Counted from the first letter of the stretch, positions 51,490 through 60,521 are shown. The stretch: DNA of 64,000 nucleotides from an uncultured Flavobacteriaceae bacterium (GCA_947502635.1 CANNAN010000013.1:1-64000), one strand, 5' to 3'. A program made the numbers and translations. Notes: generated from the sequence alone by a model not told the origin.

Positions 51490-52131
51490 ATGTTTCTTGA
51501 AAATACAGTAAATCATAAAGAACAATTTGGATGGATTGAAGTTATCTGCGGTTCCATGTTTTCTGGAAAAACAGAAGAATTAATCCGCAGACTCAAACGA
51601 GCCCAATTTGCAAGACAAAAAGTTGAGATTTTTAAGCCAGCGGTCGATGTGCGTTACAACGAGGAAATGGTGGTGTCTCACGATGCTAACGAAATTCGCT
51701 CAACACCCGTACCTGCTGCTGCTAACATCCCTATTTTAGCAGATGGATGCGATGTTATAGGGATTGATGAAGCCCAATTTTTTGATGATGAGATCGTACG
51801 AGTTTGTAATGATTTAGCAAATAAAGGTGTTCGGGTTATTGTTGCTGGACTTGATATGGACTTTAAAGGGAACCCTTTCGGTCCGATGCCTTTTTTAATG
51901 GCAACGGCAGATTATGTCACAAAAGTACATGCTGTTTGTACAAGAACAGGCAATTTGGCTCAATACAGTTATCGAAAAGCTAAAAGTGATAGTTTAGTAC
52001 TTCTTGGTGAGGTAGATGAATATGAACCTCTAAGCAGAGCTGCTTATTACAAAGCGATGATGCGCGATAAAGTTAGAAATATGAAGGTGAACGATGCCGA
52101 AGAAGTGCCTCCCAAATCTAATAATACCTAA
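51490..52131 (+). CDS. tdk: Thymidine kinase (type II)
   Basis: A 213-aa protein with the P-loop [18 protein letters not shown] (~22-39), the DEAQFFDD Walker-B-like motif (~96-103), and the lasso and thymidine-binding region [20 protein letters not shown]. Of the structural zinc cysteines, only VCTRTG is obvious near 150, so the second pair is reduced, as in several Bacteroidota enzymes. It phosphorylates thymidine for salvage. It is followed by alr after one base. Confidence 0.92.
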   Translation: MFLENTVNHKEQFGWIEVICGSMFSGKTEELIRRLKRAQFARQKVEIFKPAVDVRYNEEMVVSHDANEIRSTPVPAAANIPILADGCDVIGIDEAQFFDDEIVRVCNDLANKGVRVIVAGLDMDFKGNPFGPMPFLMATADYVTKVHAVCTRTGNLAQYSYRKAKSDSLVLLGEVDEYEPLSRAAYYKAMMRDKVRNMKVNDAEEVPPKSNNT

Positions 52132-52132
52132 G

Positions 52133-53239
52133 ATGCCTAAAGCACAAGAAACGGTACTTGAAATTGATTTAAAAGCACTTAAACATAATTTTGAGCATCT
52201 AAAATCAAAACTCCAAAATAACACCAAATTTTTAGCTGTTGTTAAGGCTTTTGGATATGGAAGTGATTCTTGCAAAGTCGCAAGTTATCTGGAAAGGTTA
52301 GGAGCAGATTATTTTGCTGTGGCTTACATCAATGAGGGTATTGCATTGCGTGAAGCAGGTATTACCAAACCTATTTTGGTATTGCACCCACAAGCTGTGA
52401 ATTTTAAAACGTTGATAGCGTATTCCTTAGAGCCTAGCCTTTATAACATGAAGATTTTAAAGGAATTTATTAAGATAGCTTCAGCAGAAAAACTAAATAA
52501 TTATCCTGTTCATATAAAATTTAATACAGGCTTAAACCGACTTGGGTTTTGTGAAAAGGATGTCCATCATATCGTTTCAGAAATTAAACGAACGGATGCT
52601 GTCAAAATAGTCTCTGTTTTTTCTCATTTAGCTGCTAGTGAGGATTTAAATGAGAAAGAATTCACTTTAAATCAAATAGCGATTTTTAATAGGATTTCTA
52701 AGAAAATGATTGGTAAACTGTCTTATAAACCAATGCTTCATATGTGTAACACTTCTGGGATATTAAATTACCCAGAGGCACATTTTGATATGGTTAGAAC
52801 TGGTATTGGGCTTTATGGCTTTGGAAATTCTGATGAGGAAAACAAAAATTTAGCCCCAATTGCTACTTTAAAAACAATCATTTCTCAAATTCATAACATA
52901 GAAGAGGGTGAATCTGTTGGATATAACAGAGCTTTTAAATCTAATTCATTTTTAAAAACTGCGACACTTCCTATTGGTCATGCAGATGGTATTGGCAGGC
53001 AATATGGTAATGGAAAAGGTTTTGTGACTATAAAAGGGAAAGAGGCTCCTATAGTTGGAAATGTATGTATGGATATGATCATGGTTAACATTACTCATAT
53101 AGATTGTAAAGAAGGAGACGAAGTCATTATATTTGGGCAAGATATCACGGCAGAGCAATTAGCTGAAACTACAAACACTATTTCTTACGAGTTATTAACA
53201 TTTGTTTCTCAGCGAGTTAAGCGTATTTTCTTAGAATAA
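52133..53239 (+). CDS. alr: Alanine racemase
   Basis: A 368-aa protein when started at the ATG at 52133, one base after the tdk stop; a longer frame from 52094 overlaps tdk and adds 13 odd residues. The PLP lysine is in LAVVKAFGYGSDS (Lys near 40; KANAYGHG in others), and the catalytic tyrosine is in ESVGYNRAF. MVRTGIGLYGFG and GNVCMDMIMVNI are family motifs. It makes D-alanine for peptidoglycan. Confidence 0.92.
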   Translation: MPKAQETVLEIDLKALKHNFEHLKSKLQNNTKFLAVVKAFGYGSDSCKVASYLERLGADYFAVAYINEGIALREAGITKPILVLHPQAVNFKTLIAYSLEPSLYNMKILKEFIKIASAEKLNNYPVHIKFNTGLNRLGFCEKDVHHIVSEIKRTDAVKIVSVFSHLAASEDLNEKEFTLNQIAIFNRISKKMIGKLSYKPMLHMCNTSGILNYPEAHFDMVRTGIGLYGFGNSDEENKNLAPIATLKTIISQIHNIEEGESVGYNRAFKSNSFLKTATLPIGHADGIGRQYGNGKGFVTIKGKEAPIVGNVCMDMIMVNITHIDCKEGDEVIIFGQDITAEQLAETTNTISYELLTFVSQRVKRIFLE

Positions 53240-53313
53240 GATATTTAACAAATGTTAATTATCGACTGTTTTTGACTATATTTAGTGTCCACTAACTAAA
53301 AATTTTAAAAATT

Positions 53314-53715
53314 ATGCTTAAAGAATTCAAAGACTTTGCAATGAAAGGCAACTTAGTCGATATTGCTGTCGGTTTTGTAATGGGTGCTGCTTTTAATAAA
53401 GTAGTTGCTTCATTTACAGGAGGTATTGTGTCTCCATTAATTGGATTAATTTTCAATGCGGATTTTAAAGACTTAAAATATGTCGTTCAAGAAGGTGTTG
53501 CTAATGCCGATGGGGTTATTGAAGGTGAAGTGTCTATACTTTGGGGGGCTTTTTTAACAAATGTCATTGACTTTATTATTGTAGCATTTGTTATGTTTAT
53601 GATCGTAAAAAGTGTTAACAAAATGAAGAAAAAAGATGAACCCGCTCCTGAAGCTCCTAAAGGGCCGTCTCAGGAAGAATTACTGGTTGAAATAAGAGAT
53701 TTATTAAAGAAATAA
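53314..53715 (+). CDS. mscL: Large-conductance mechanosensitive channel MscL
   Basis: A 133-aa protein. FKDFAMKGNLVDIAVGFVMG-AAFNKVV is the canonical N-terminal amphipathic helix and TM1, and LWGAFLTNVIDFIIVAFVMF is TM2. The cytoplasmic C-terminal helix bundle ends EELLVEIRDLLKK. It opens under membrane tension to release osmolytes. It is followed by a terminator. Confidence 0.93.
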   Translation: MLKEFKDFAMKGNLVDIAVGFVMGAAFNKVVASFTGGIVSPLIGLIFNADFKDLKYVVQEGVANADGVIEGEVSILWGAFLTNVIDFIIVAFVMFMIVKSVNKMKKKDEPAPEAPKGPSQEELLVEIRDLLKK

Positions 53716-53753
53716 CTAATTGTTAAATAAATAACATGGTGTTATTTGTTGTT

Positions 53754-53789
53754 AAAAAGACCTCATTTTTTAATAATGAGGTCTTTTTT
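53754..53789 (+). terminator. Terminator of mscL
   Basis: AAAAAGACCTCATT (53754-53767) pairs with AATGAGGTCTTTTT (53775-53788), loop of seven. It is followed by the asd promoter region. Confidence 0.85.
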
Positions 53790-53814
53790 TAGATTTTAAA
53801 ATAGAATTAATACT

Positions 53815-53822
53815 TAATTTTG
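53815..53822 (+). promoter_or_regulatory. Candidate -7 promoter element of asd
   Basis: TAATTTTG matches the Bacteroidota -7 consensus TAnnTTTG and lies 31 bp before the asd ATG. The -33 TTG is not well conserved at the expected distance. Confidence 0.45.
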
Positions 53823-53853
53823 TTCTCTAAGAAATTTATTAAAATTAAACAAA

Positions 53854-54843
53854 ATGAAAATAGCAGTTGTTGGAGCCACTGGAATGGTAGGCGAAGTGAT
53901 GCTTAAAGTATTAGAGGAGCGTAATTTTCCAGTTACCGAATTATTACTTGTAGCGTCTGAGCGTTCTGTTGGAAAAAAATTAACTTTTAAGAATAAAGAA
54001 TATACCGTAATTGGTTTAGCTGATGCTGTAGTGGCAAAACCTCAGATTGCTATTTTTTCTGCAGGAGGGGATATCTCTGTAGAATGGGCACCTAAATTTG
54101 CTGAAGCTGGTACAACAGTCGTTGATAATTCTTCAGCATGGCGAATGGACCCTACTAAAAAATTGGTAGTCCCTGAAATAAATGCTAATGAGTTGACCAA
54201 GGAGGATAAGATTATAGCTAACCCAAATTGTTCTACTATACAAATGGTGATGGCATTGGCGCCGTTACACGAAAAATATAAAATGAAACGTGTTATAGTT
54301 TCTACATATCAATCTGTTTCGGGTACAGGTGTAAAAGCTGTAAAACAATTAGAAAATGAAATAGCTGGTATTGAAGGTGAAATGGCTTATCCTTACCCTA
54401 TTGGAAGAAATGCGTTACCTCATTGTGATGTGTTTTTAGAAAATGGGTATACCAAAGAGGAGATGAAATTAGCAAGAGAACCTCAAAAAATATTCAATGA
54501 TAGAACATTTTCTGTATCTGCTACCGCCGTACGTATTCCGACAGCTGGAGGACATTCTGAATCTGTAAATGTAGAGTTTGAAAACGATTTTGATTTAGCA
54601 GATATTCGTAAATTGCTTCATGAAACGTCTGGTGTTGTCGTTCAAGATAATACCGATACAAATACGTATCCAATGCCTATTTATGCGCATGATAAAGATG
54701 AGGTTTTTGTGGGGAGAATTCGTAGAGACGAAACTCAACCAAACACATTAAATATGTGGATAGTTGCTGATAACTTACGTAAAGGAGCAGCAACAAATAC
54801 CATTCAAATAGCAGAATACTTAGTTGAAAATGATTTAGTGTAG
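53854..54843 (+). CDS. asd: Aspartate-semialdehyde dehydrogenase
   Basis: A 329-aa protein. The NADP motif is VVGATGMVGEVMLKVLEE (~5-22), the catalytic Cys is in IANPNCSTIQMVMAL (~124-138), and AVRIPTAGGHSESVNVEF contains the substrate-binding Arg and catalytic His. It acts in the aspartate pathway between aspartate kinase (lysC at 59270 in this window) and the branches to lysine, threonine and methionine. Confidence 0.93.
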   Translation: MKIAVVGATGMVGEVMLKVLEERNFPVTELLLVASERSVGKKLTFKNKEYTVIGLADAVVAKPQIAIFSAGGDISVEWAPKFAEAGTTVVDNSSAWRMDPTKKLVVPEINANELTKEDKIIANPNCSTIQMVMALAPLHEKYKMKRVIVSTYQSVSGTGVKAVKQLENEIAGIEGEMAYPYPIGRNALPHCDVFLENGYTKEEMKLAREPQKIFNDRTFSVSATAVRIPTAGGHSESVNVEFENDFDLADIRKLLHETSGVVVQDNTDTNTYPMPIYAHDKDEVFVGRIRRDETQPNTLNMWIVADNLRKGAATNTIQIAEYLVENDLV

Positions 54844-54867
54844 ATCTTAATTTTCATTAACTATTTT

Positions 54868-54896
54868 AAGCCTCTGTTCTACAGAGGCTTTTTGTT
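54868..54896 (+). terminator. Terminator of asd
   Basis: AAGCCTCTG-TTCTA-CAGAGGCTT, followed by TTTGTTTTT. It is 25 bp beyond the stop codon. Confidence 0.85.
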
Positions 54897-55054
54897 TTTA
54901 GTCTTGTTTTGTAACCTCAGATATCCAGTTTGGTATATGGAAAAACCTGATTTTACATAATAATAAGGTGTTTAAAAGCTTAGAAGTTGTTATTTTGAGT
55001 ACAGTTGAAGAATATAATATTTAATTTTTAAGAGATTCTTCATTTTTAGATAAC

Positions 55055-55085
55055 AAAAAAACCAGAGAAAGTAGCTTCTCTGGTT
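55055..55085 (-). terminator. Terminator of the DUF805 gene
   Basis: AACCAGAGAA (55060-55069) pairs with TTCTCTGGTT (55076-55085). The A run at 55055-55060 gives the U tract on the minus strand. Between it and the asd terminator (54897-55054) I see no gene. Confidence 0.8.
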
Positions 55086-55140
55086 GTATTTTATTAAAAT
55101 CTATCAACCTATTTTAGGGTGATGTATTTATAAATTATAA

Positions 55141-55503
55141 TTACTCTTGACCAATTAGGTCTATTTCTTCTGCCTCAGACTTTGGATTTGTCCCCCATTT
55201 GTTTGAGCCAACTTCGCTATCTGTACAAGCTAGAATTAAACTGTAAATAGGTATTAATAAATACCACCCACTTTTGCCAACATCATGCATTCTTCTTACA
55301 CCAACGGCTAATCCAGGAATCGTAATAGCTAATGCATAAATAAACATTAGAATAGATAAAGAAGCCATCTCCAATCCTATTGATAAAAAGAAAACTCCGT
55401 AAATAATAATAATATTGAATAAGAAAAACATCCAATATTCTTTTCTTCTGGATCTTCCAGAAAAGTTTGCATATTGCTTTAGTGCCTGTAGGTACCAATT
55501 CAT
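55141..55503 (-). CDS. DUF805-family membrane protein
   Basis: A 120-aa protein when started at the ATG at 55503 (MNWYLQALKQYANFSGRSRR), the standard DUF805 start; an upstream in-frame start adds ten unrelated residues. Three to four TM helices follow (YWMFFLFNIIIIYGVFFLSI and others), then the conserved AVGVRRMHDVGKSGWYLLIP-IYSLIL. The function of the family is unknown. It is divergent from arsR. Confidence 0.88.
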   Translation of the reverse strand: MNWYLQALKQYANFSGRSRRKEYWMFFLFNIIIIYGVFFLSIGLEMASLSILMFIYALAITIPGLAVGVRRMHDVGKSGWYLLIPIYSLILACTDSEVGSNKWGTNPKSEAEEIDLIGQE

Positions 55504-55565
55504 AATAGTTAATTTTGGGGTTAATAATTCCAAATATAGTTTTTTTATTCAAATTTAATATCGTA

Positions 55566-55577
55566 ATATTGCAATAT
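55566..55577. promoter_or_regulatory. Probable ArsR operator
   Basis: ATATTGCAATAT is a perfect 12-bp palindrome 19 bp before the arsR start codon, inside the expected promoter. ArsR/SmtB regulators bind such A+T-rich dyads and release DNA on binding As(III). Confidence 0.6.
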
Positions 55578-55595
55578 AATAATGATAAGTACATT

Positions 55596-55919
55596 ATGGG
55601 AATTACAAAAACACAAATGTTTACTGAAAAACAGAACGACTTAGCTCAGTTTTTTAAAGTCTTAGGTCATCCAGCAAGAGTTGCAATTTTGCAGTATATA
55701 AGTAATCAAAATGCCTGTATATGCAACGATTTAGTTGAAGAAATAGGATTGGCACAAGCTACTATTTCACAGCATTTAAAAGAGCTTAAAAGTATTGGGT
55801 TGTTAAATGGTGAGGTAGAAGGGAAAAGCATGTGTTATTGTATTAATGTTGAGCGGTGGACAGTCATTCAAAATCAATTAAATTTATTTTTTAATACAAC
55901 AAAATCGAATTGTTGTTAA
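55596..55919 (+). CDS. arsR: ArsR/SmtB-family transcriptional repressor
   Basis: A 107-aa protein when started at the ATG at 55596; an earlier in-frame start lies upstream of the operator and is excluded. The winged helix spans ~18-90 (FKVLGHPARVAILQYISNQN, GLAQATISQHLKELKSIGLL). Cys41 and Cys43 (NACICNDLV) occupy the place of the As(III) ligands in ArsR, and the protein ends SNCC, adding two more cysteines. It heads the arsenic cluster, 11 bp before DUF6428. Confidence 0.88.
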   Translation: MGITKTQMFTEKQNDLAQFFKVLGHPARVAILQYISNQNACICNDLVEEIGLAQATISQHLKELKSIGLLNGEVEGKSMCYCINVERWTVIQNQLNLFFNTTKSNCC

Positions 55920-55930
55920 ATCTGTTAATT

Positions 55931-56428
55931 ATGAAAACACAAGAATTATTTAAAGTATTAGAACAAAATCAAGACAAATCATTGTTATTTGAATATGCAC
56001 CAAATTTATTAGTTGGAGCTAATTATCATATAACCGAAGTAAAACATTTAATAGTTGATTCTGTTGATTGTGGTGCTCAGGTAGATGCTTGGAAAGAAAC
56101 AATTATTCAGCTTTGGGAAAGTCCAAGCGAATTAGGTAAAACAGAATATATGTCTGTTGATAAAGCTTTGGCAATTTTAAACAAAGTAGGAGAAATGAAG
56201 TCTTACGATTCAGACGCAGAGGTAAAGTTTGAATATAGCAACGCAACATTTCATACGGCACAACTATTTGTTAACGATTTTGAAACAAAAGAAGGTAAAT
56301 TAATAGTTAAATTAGCCGTCGAAAAAACGGATTGCAAAGCAAAAGAACTTTGTGGTGTACCAGAACCTCTTGAAGCAGTGTCGACGAGTGCTGAACCTTG
56401 TTGTTCTCCTGGTGGAAACTGTTGTTAG
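55931..56428 (+). CDS. DUF6428-family protein with a cysteine-rich tail
   Basis: A 165-aa protein starting at the ATG at 55931 (MKTQELFKVLEQNQDKSLLF). The family is commonly found directly after arsR in Bacteroidota ars operons (from memory). The core is soluble. The C-terminus carries CKAKELCGVP and then PCCSPGGNCC, giving six cysteines in the last ~30 residues, which could bind As(III). Function unknown. The next gene starts inside its 3' end. Confidence 0.75.
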   Translation: MKTQELFKVLEQNQDKSLLFEYAPNLLVGANYHITEVKHLIVDSVDCGAQVDAWKETIIQLWESPSELGKTEYMSVDKALAILNKVGEMKSYDSDAEVKFEYSNATFHTAQLFVNDFETKEGKLIVKLAVEKTDCKAKELCGVPEPLEAVSTSAEPCCSPGGNCC

Positions 56429-56903
56429 AAGATTACTAAAAAGCGATTGGGATTCCGTTTCAGAAATTTATAAAGAAGGAATCACTACTAAAATGGCTAC
56501 TTTTGAAACGGAAGTTCCTAATTGGCAGCAATGGAATGCAAAGTATATTTCAGTTTGTAGATTTGTAGCTTTAATAAAAGAAGAAATAGTAGGCTTTGCA
56601 GTTTTATCACCAGTTTCAAAGCGAAACGTTTATAAAGGAGTTGCAGAGGTTAGTGTCTATGTTTCAAATGAGTTTAGAGGAAAGTATATTGGTGAAACAT
56701 TACTTAAGACATTGATTGAAGAAAGTGAAGCCCATGGTTTTTGGACCTTGCAAGCAAGCATTTTTTCAGAAAACATAGCCAGTATTAATTTACATTTAAA
56801 ATGTGGGTTCAGAGCGGTTGGTGTTCGTGAAAGAATTGGAAAATTGTATGGAAAGTGGTATGACAATCACTTTCTTGAAAGAAGAAGTAATAAAATAAAT
56901 TAA
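56412..56903 (+). CDS. GNAT acetyltransferase, ArsN/phosphinothricin-acetyltransferase-like
   Basis: A 163-aa protein. ATFETEVPNWQQW (~28-40), AVLSPVSKRNVYKGVAEVSV-YVSNEFRGKYIGETLL and the FSENIASINLHLKCGFRAVG stretch are the signatures of the PAT/ArsN group. Members acetylate arsinothricin, phosphinothricin or methionine sulfoximine. The start is GTG at 56412, overlapping the DUF6428 stop by 17 bp; no ATG lies close. Its place in the arsenic cluster favours an ArsN role. Confidence 0.8.
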   Translation: METVVRRLLKSDWDSVSEIYKEGITTKMATFETEVPNWQQWNAKYISVCRFVALIKEEIVGFAVLSPVSKRNVYKGVAEVSVYVSNEFRGKYIGETLLKTLIEESEAHGFWTLQASIFSENIASINLHLKCGFRAVGVRERIGKLYGKWYDNHFLERRSNKIN

Positions 56904-56910
56904 ATAATTA

Positions 56911-56988
56911 TGTTATTCCTGCGAAGGCAGGAATCCATTGTAAAAATTAGTTTCAATTAATAAGATTCCTGCCTTCGCAGGAATGACA
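56911..56988. repeat. Inverted repeat (25-bp arms) between arsN-like and arsC genes
   Basis: The arm at 56911-56935 (core ATTCCTGCGAAGGCAGGAAT) and the arm at 56964-56988 are complementary with one mismatch, separated by 28 bp. Each arm is itself a short palindrome. The sequence type (TTCCTGCGAAGGCAGGAA) recurs in many genomes as a mobile palindromic repeat. The RNA would fold into a strong hairpin within the ars transcript. Confidence 0.85.
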
Positions 56989-56995
56989 AATAAAT

Positions 56996-57421
56996 ATGAA
57001 AAACATTTTAGTATTGTGCACAGGTAATTCATGTAGAAGCCAAATGGCACATGGGTATTTAAACCATTTTTTAGATAATAAAACCGTGCATGTATATAGT
57101 GCAGGAATAGAAACGCATGGTTTAAATCCAGGCGCCTTGGCTATTATGAAAGAAGATGCATTAAATATCGATCATCATACCTCTAATCATGTAGATGAAT
57201 ATGCCGATGTAGATTTTGATTATATCATCACAGTATGTGATCATGCCAATGAAAATTGTCCATATATTCCAAGTAAAAATGCATTGCGTTTACATCATAA
57301 TTTTTTCGATCCATCAAAAGTAGTGGGTACCGATACCGAAAAACATGCTGCATTTTTAAAAGCACGAGAGGAAATAAAAACTTATTTCAGGGAGTTTGTG
57401 GAGCACTATAACTTAGTTTAA
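56996..57421 (+). CDS. arsC: Arsenate reductase (thioredoxin-coupled, LMW-PTP fold)
   Basis: A 141-aa protein. The P-loop is Cys8-TGNS-Cys13-RS, and the redox pair is Cys81 and Cys88 in VCDHANENCP, in the positions of Cys82/Cys89 of the thioredoxin-coupled ArsC. This separates it from plain low-molecular-weight tyrosine phosphatases, which lack the pair. It reduces arsenate to arsenite. It is the last gene of the cluster; its 3' end overlaps the convergent acyltransferase gene by 4 bp and no exporter follows. Confidence 0.9.
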   Translation: MKNILVLCTGNSCRSQMAHGYLNHFLDNKTVHVYSAGIETHGLNPGALAIMKEDALNIDHHTSNHVDEYADVDFDYIITVCDHANENCPYIPSKNALRLHHNFFDPSKVVGTDTEKHAAFLKAREEIKTYFREFVEHYNLV

Positions 57422-59247
57422 GAGTCTCCATTATTCTCTAATTTGCTTTCTAACTCAGCCTGAAATTCTTCCATAACAGGACGAACTGTGCTATCGGGTA
57501 AATCGGCAATTTTAATATACATAAGTCCATCAACAGCATTGTTGAATAAAGGATCCACATTAAATGCAACTAATCGGGCATTTTGTTTTATGTACTTTTT
57601 TAATAGTACAGGTAAACGCAAAGCGCCCGGTTCTACCTCGTCTATAATCTTATCGAATTTATTTAAATCGGCTTCGGTAGCATCGAAAACAAAATCCTTA
57701 TCGGCGTCTTTAAGGATAACTTTAAACTCCTTTTTAGGATGTACGTATTGGGCTATGTATGGGTCGTAATAATGCGATTTCATAAACTCAATCATCAACG
57801 ATTTAGAGAAATTGGAAAACTGATTACTAATACTAACACCTCCTATTAAAAACTTATGTTCAGGAAAACGTAATGTGGTATGTACAATACCCTTCCAAAG
57901 TAAAAATAAAGGCATTGGTTTTTGTTGGTATTCTTTAATAATGAAAGCCCTTCCCATTTCAATAGACTGACTCATCATTTTATGTAATTCGGGCTCAAAC
58001 CTAAAAAGGTCTTGTAAATAAAACCCATCAATACCGTAGCGCTCAAAAATTTTAGCTCCTAAGCCCATTCTGTAGGCCCCAGCTATTAGTTTTTTTTCAT
58101 TATCCCAAAGAAACATGTGGTGATAATAGGTGTCAAAAGTATCTAAATCAATAGCTTCATTTGTTCCTTCTCCAACTTCTCTAAAAGTAATTTCACGTAA
58201 ACGTCCAATTTCACGTAAAATGTTAGGAATGCTTTTTGGCTCTGCTAAAAACACTTCATAATTTTTACTTTGTAATAACCTGGAGTTATTTTTAATGAGT
58301 GCTTCGACTTCTTTGGTCATCAACATCGTGTCTACAGGTGTTACAATACGCTTAGGGATTTTAGGGGTTTTTAATGTTGATGAAATATTATCTAAAATCT
58401 TTGATTTATCCTCAAAAGCATTCGATAACATATAAGTTTTTCGTCTTAAAAAACCAGAAAAACTATCTAGAGTTGTATGCTCTTTTTGATCAGCAACCGA
58501 GATCGGTTTCCCTATTCTAACTTTTATGACACGTCGTTTTTGAGTTAGTACTTCCGATGGTAATTTGGCCGTTCTAAATGTATCACTGATCTTAGAAAGT
58601 TTATAAAATAATTTGCTGTTTTTGGCATGAAAATAAATAGGAACAACAGGAACTTCGGCCCTTTTAACTAACTTCATTGCTGCTTCTTCCCAAGGCTTAT
58701 CTACTACTAATTTACCATCTCGATAGGTTGATACTTCTCCAGCAGGAAAAATACCTAGCGGATGTCCATCTCTTAAATGCAAAATAGAATTTTTAAACCC
58801 TGCTATGCTTGATTTTACATCTTTCCTGTCCTCAAAAGGATTAACAGGCATAATATAAGGTTTTAAAGGTTTTATTCTGTGTAGTAAAAAATTGGCTATT
58901 ATTTTAAAGTCTTTTCGCTGTTCAAGCATCAATTTTAAAAGTAGTATGCCATCAATACCACCAAGAGGATGGTTAGAAACAGTAATATAAGCACCATCTT
59001 TTGGCAAGCGCTTTAAATCTTCTTCAGGGATTTCGAATTTAATTTGAAAGTCATCTAAAATACCATCTAAAAAATCCAAATCATTAAGATGTTTATTACG
59101 ATTATATACTCTATTAATCGTCGATATTTTAAGAACTTTCATTAATACCCAACCAATAAAAGTACCCGCAAAACCATATTTATCTAATTGTATGGCTTTC
59201 GCGACTTCTTTGGCTGTTACCAGCCCCTTATCTTGTTGTTTGGTCAT
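57418..59247 (-). CDS. Bifunctional acyltransferase (OlsF/GlsF-like aminolipid synthesis)
   Basis: A 609-aa protein with two acyltransferase domains. Residues ~70-290 are PlsC-like: SNHPLGGIDGILLLKLM carries the His and Asp, and FPAGEVSTYRDGKL is the second motif. Residues ~310-600 are an OlsB-like GNAT domain (GEGTNEAIDLDTFDTYYHHM, IAGAYRMGLGAKIFERYGID). This order is that of OlsF, which makes ornithine lipids, and of the glycine-lipid enzymes of Bacteroidota; the sequence does not tell which amino acid is used. It acts at the inner membrane. Confidence 0.82.
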   Translation of the reverse strand: MTKQQDKGLVTAKEVAKAIQLDKYGFAGTFIGWVLMKVLKISTINRVYNRNKHLNDLDFLDGILDDFQIKFEIPEEDLKRLPKDGAYITVSNHPLGGIDGILLLKLMLEQRKDFKIIANFLLHRIKPLKPYIMPVNPFEDRKDVKSSIAGFKNSILHLRDGHPLGIFPAGEVSTYRDGKLVVDKPWEEAAMKLVKRAEVPVVPIYFHAKNSKLFYKLSKISDTFRTAKLPSEVLTQKRRVIKVRIGKPISVADQKEHTTLDSFSGFLRRKTYMLSNAFEDKSKILDNISSTLKTPKIPKRIVTPVDTMLMTKEVEALIKNNSRLLQSKNYEVFLAEPKSIPNILREIGRLREITFREVGEGTNEAIDLDTFDTYYHHMFLWDNEKKLIAGAYRMGLGAKIFERYGIDGFYLQDLFRFEPELHKMMSQSIEMGRAFIIKEYQQKPMPLFLLWKGIVHTTLRFPEHKFLIGGVSISNQFSNFSKSLMIEFMKSHYYDPYIAQYVHPKKEFKVILKDADKDFVFDATEADLNKFDKIIDEVEPGALRLPVLLKKYIKQNARLVAFNVDPLFNNAVDGLMYIKIADLPDSTVRPVMEEFQAELESKLENNGDS

Positions 59248-59269
59248 GACTGTAAATGTACTAAATAGT

Positions 59270-60520
59270 TTATTTAGTTACTAGTTGAACGGTTTCTTGA
59301 GTTAATTGTTTTAGTAACACGGTTTTATCCCTCTCAATCTGGTTAATCGCATTTTCATTATAATGCCGAATCGTGTAAAGTGATACATTTTTGTTACAAG
59401 TTACCTTAAATTTTGCTCTTAAATGGTGCAATAATTTTTCGAGATTATTAAAAATGTTATCTACACAAACTGAAAAACTAATAGCAGAATTTTGGATGAC
59501 ATCCACTTTCATTTTATATTGATGGAGTAAATTGAAAATATCACTAATGTTTTCTTCGACTATATATGAAAAATCTAAAGATGATAAAGAAATTAATACT
59601 TGATTTTTCTTGACAATAAGGCAAGGAATCATAGGTTCTAAAGTAACATTTTTACCAATTCTGGTCCCAGATGCTTCAGGGTTTAAGAATGATTTTACAT
59701 AGAGAGGAATTTCTTTACCCTGTAACGGTTGTAAGGTTTTTGGATGAATAACAGAAGCACCGTAGAAAGCCAATTCTATAGCTTCTCTATATGATATTTT
59801 ATTAAGCAATTGGGCGTTTTCAAAATAACGGGGATCTGCATTTAAAACTCCAGGGACGTCTTTCCAAATCGTAACATTTTCAGCGTTTAAACAATACGCA
59901 TAGATGGCAGCGGTATAATCACTTCCTTCTCTACCAAGAGTTGTTGTGAAATTATTAGAGTCACTACCTAAAAATCCTTGTGTTATATTTAAAATAGTTT
60001 TGTTGAATTTAGACGTTATTAAACGTTGTGTTTCTTCCCAATTTACGTTAGCACGCCTATAATAATTATCTGTTTTAATTTGAGTTCTAACGTCAACCCA
60101 GTTATTTTTTATGTTTATAGCGTTTAAATACTCACTTATTATTGTTGTTGAAACTAATTCGCCAAAACCTATTATCTGGTCATAAACAAAGTTGTAATCT
60201 GGTGATTTATTTATTGCAAAAAAGTTATTTAGCTCATCAAATAAAGCAGCTACTTTTTTAAAAGCTGGGTGGCTTTCATTTTCAAATAAATCCAATAAAA
60301 TTTCATGATGATATTTTTTAACATTTTGAAATGCATCTTGTAATTGCGCTTTGTTTTCAAAATAATTTTTAATGACAATTTCCAGAGTATTGGTTGTTTT
60401 CCCCATAGCGGAAACAATAATGAGCGTATTTGTGTAACCCATTTTTTGTAATACAGAAGCTATATTTTTTACCCCTGTAGCATCTTTTACCGATGCACCC
60501 CCAAATTTAAATACTTGCAT
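59270..60520 (-). CDS. lysC: Aspartate kinase
   Basis: A 416-aa protein when started at the ATG at 60520, giving MQVFKFGGASVKDATGVKN; the upstream frame overlaps the GNAT gene and adds 13 residues. LGREGSDYTAAIYAY (~195-210) and VPGVLNADPRYFENAQLL are substrate and ATP motifs. The C-terminal ~110 residues are ACT-like (FSYIVEENISDIFNLLHQYK), so allosteric control is likely. It feeds asd at 53854. The start lies one base beyond the GNAT stop. Confidence 0.9.
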   Translation of the reverse strand: MQVFKFGGASVKDATGVKNIASVLQKMGYTNTLIIVSAMGKTTNTLEIVIKNYFENKAQLQDAFQNVKKYHHEILLDLFENESHPAFKKVAALFDELNNFFAINKSPDYNFVYDQIIGFGELVSTTIISEYLNAINIKNNWVDVRTQIKTDNYYRRANVNWEETQRLITSKFNKTILNITQGFLGSDSNNFTTTLGREGSDYTAAIYAYCLNAENVTIWKDVPGVLNADPRYFENAQLLNKISYREAIELAFYGASVIHPKTLQPLQGKEIPLYVKSFLNPEASGTRIGKNVTLEPMIPCLIVKKNQVLISLSSLDFSYIVEENISDIFNLLHQYKMKVDVIQNSAISFSVCVDNIFNNLEKLLHHLRAKFKVTCNKNVSLYTIRHYNENAINQIERDKTVLLKQLTQETVQLVTK

Positions 60521-60521
60521 T

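Noticed and set aside
56996-57421. Ordinary low-molecular-weight protein tyrosine phosphatase
   Set aside because: The Cys81/Cys88 redox pair and the arsR-led neighbourhood fit arsenate reductase instead.
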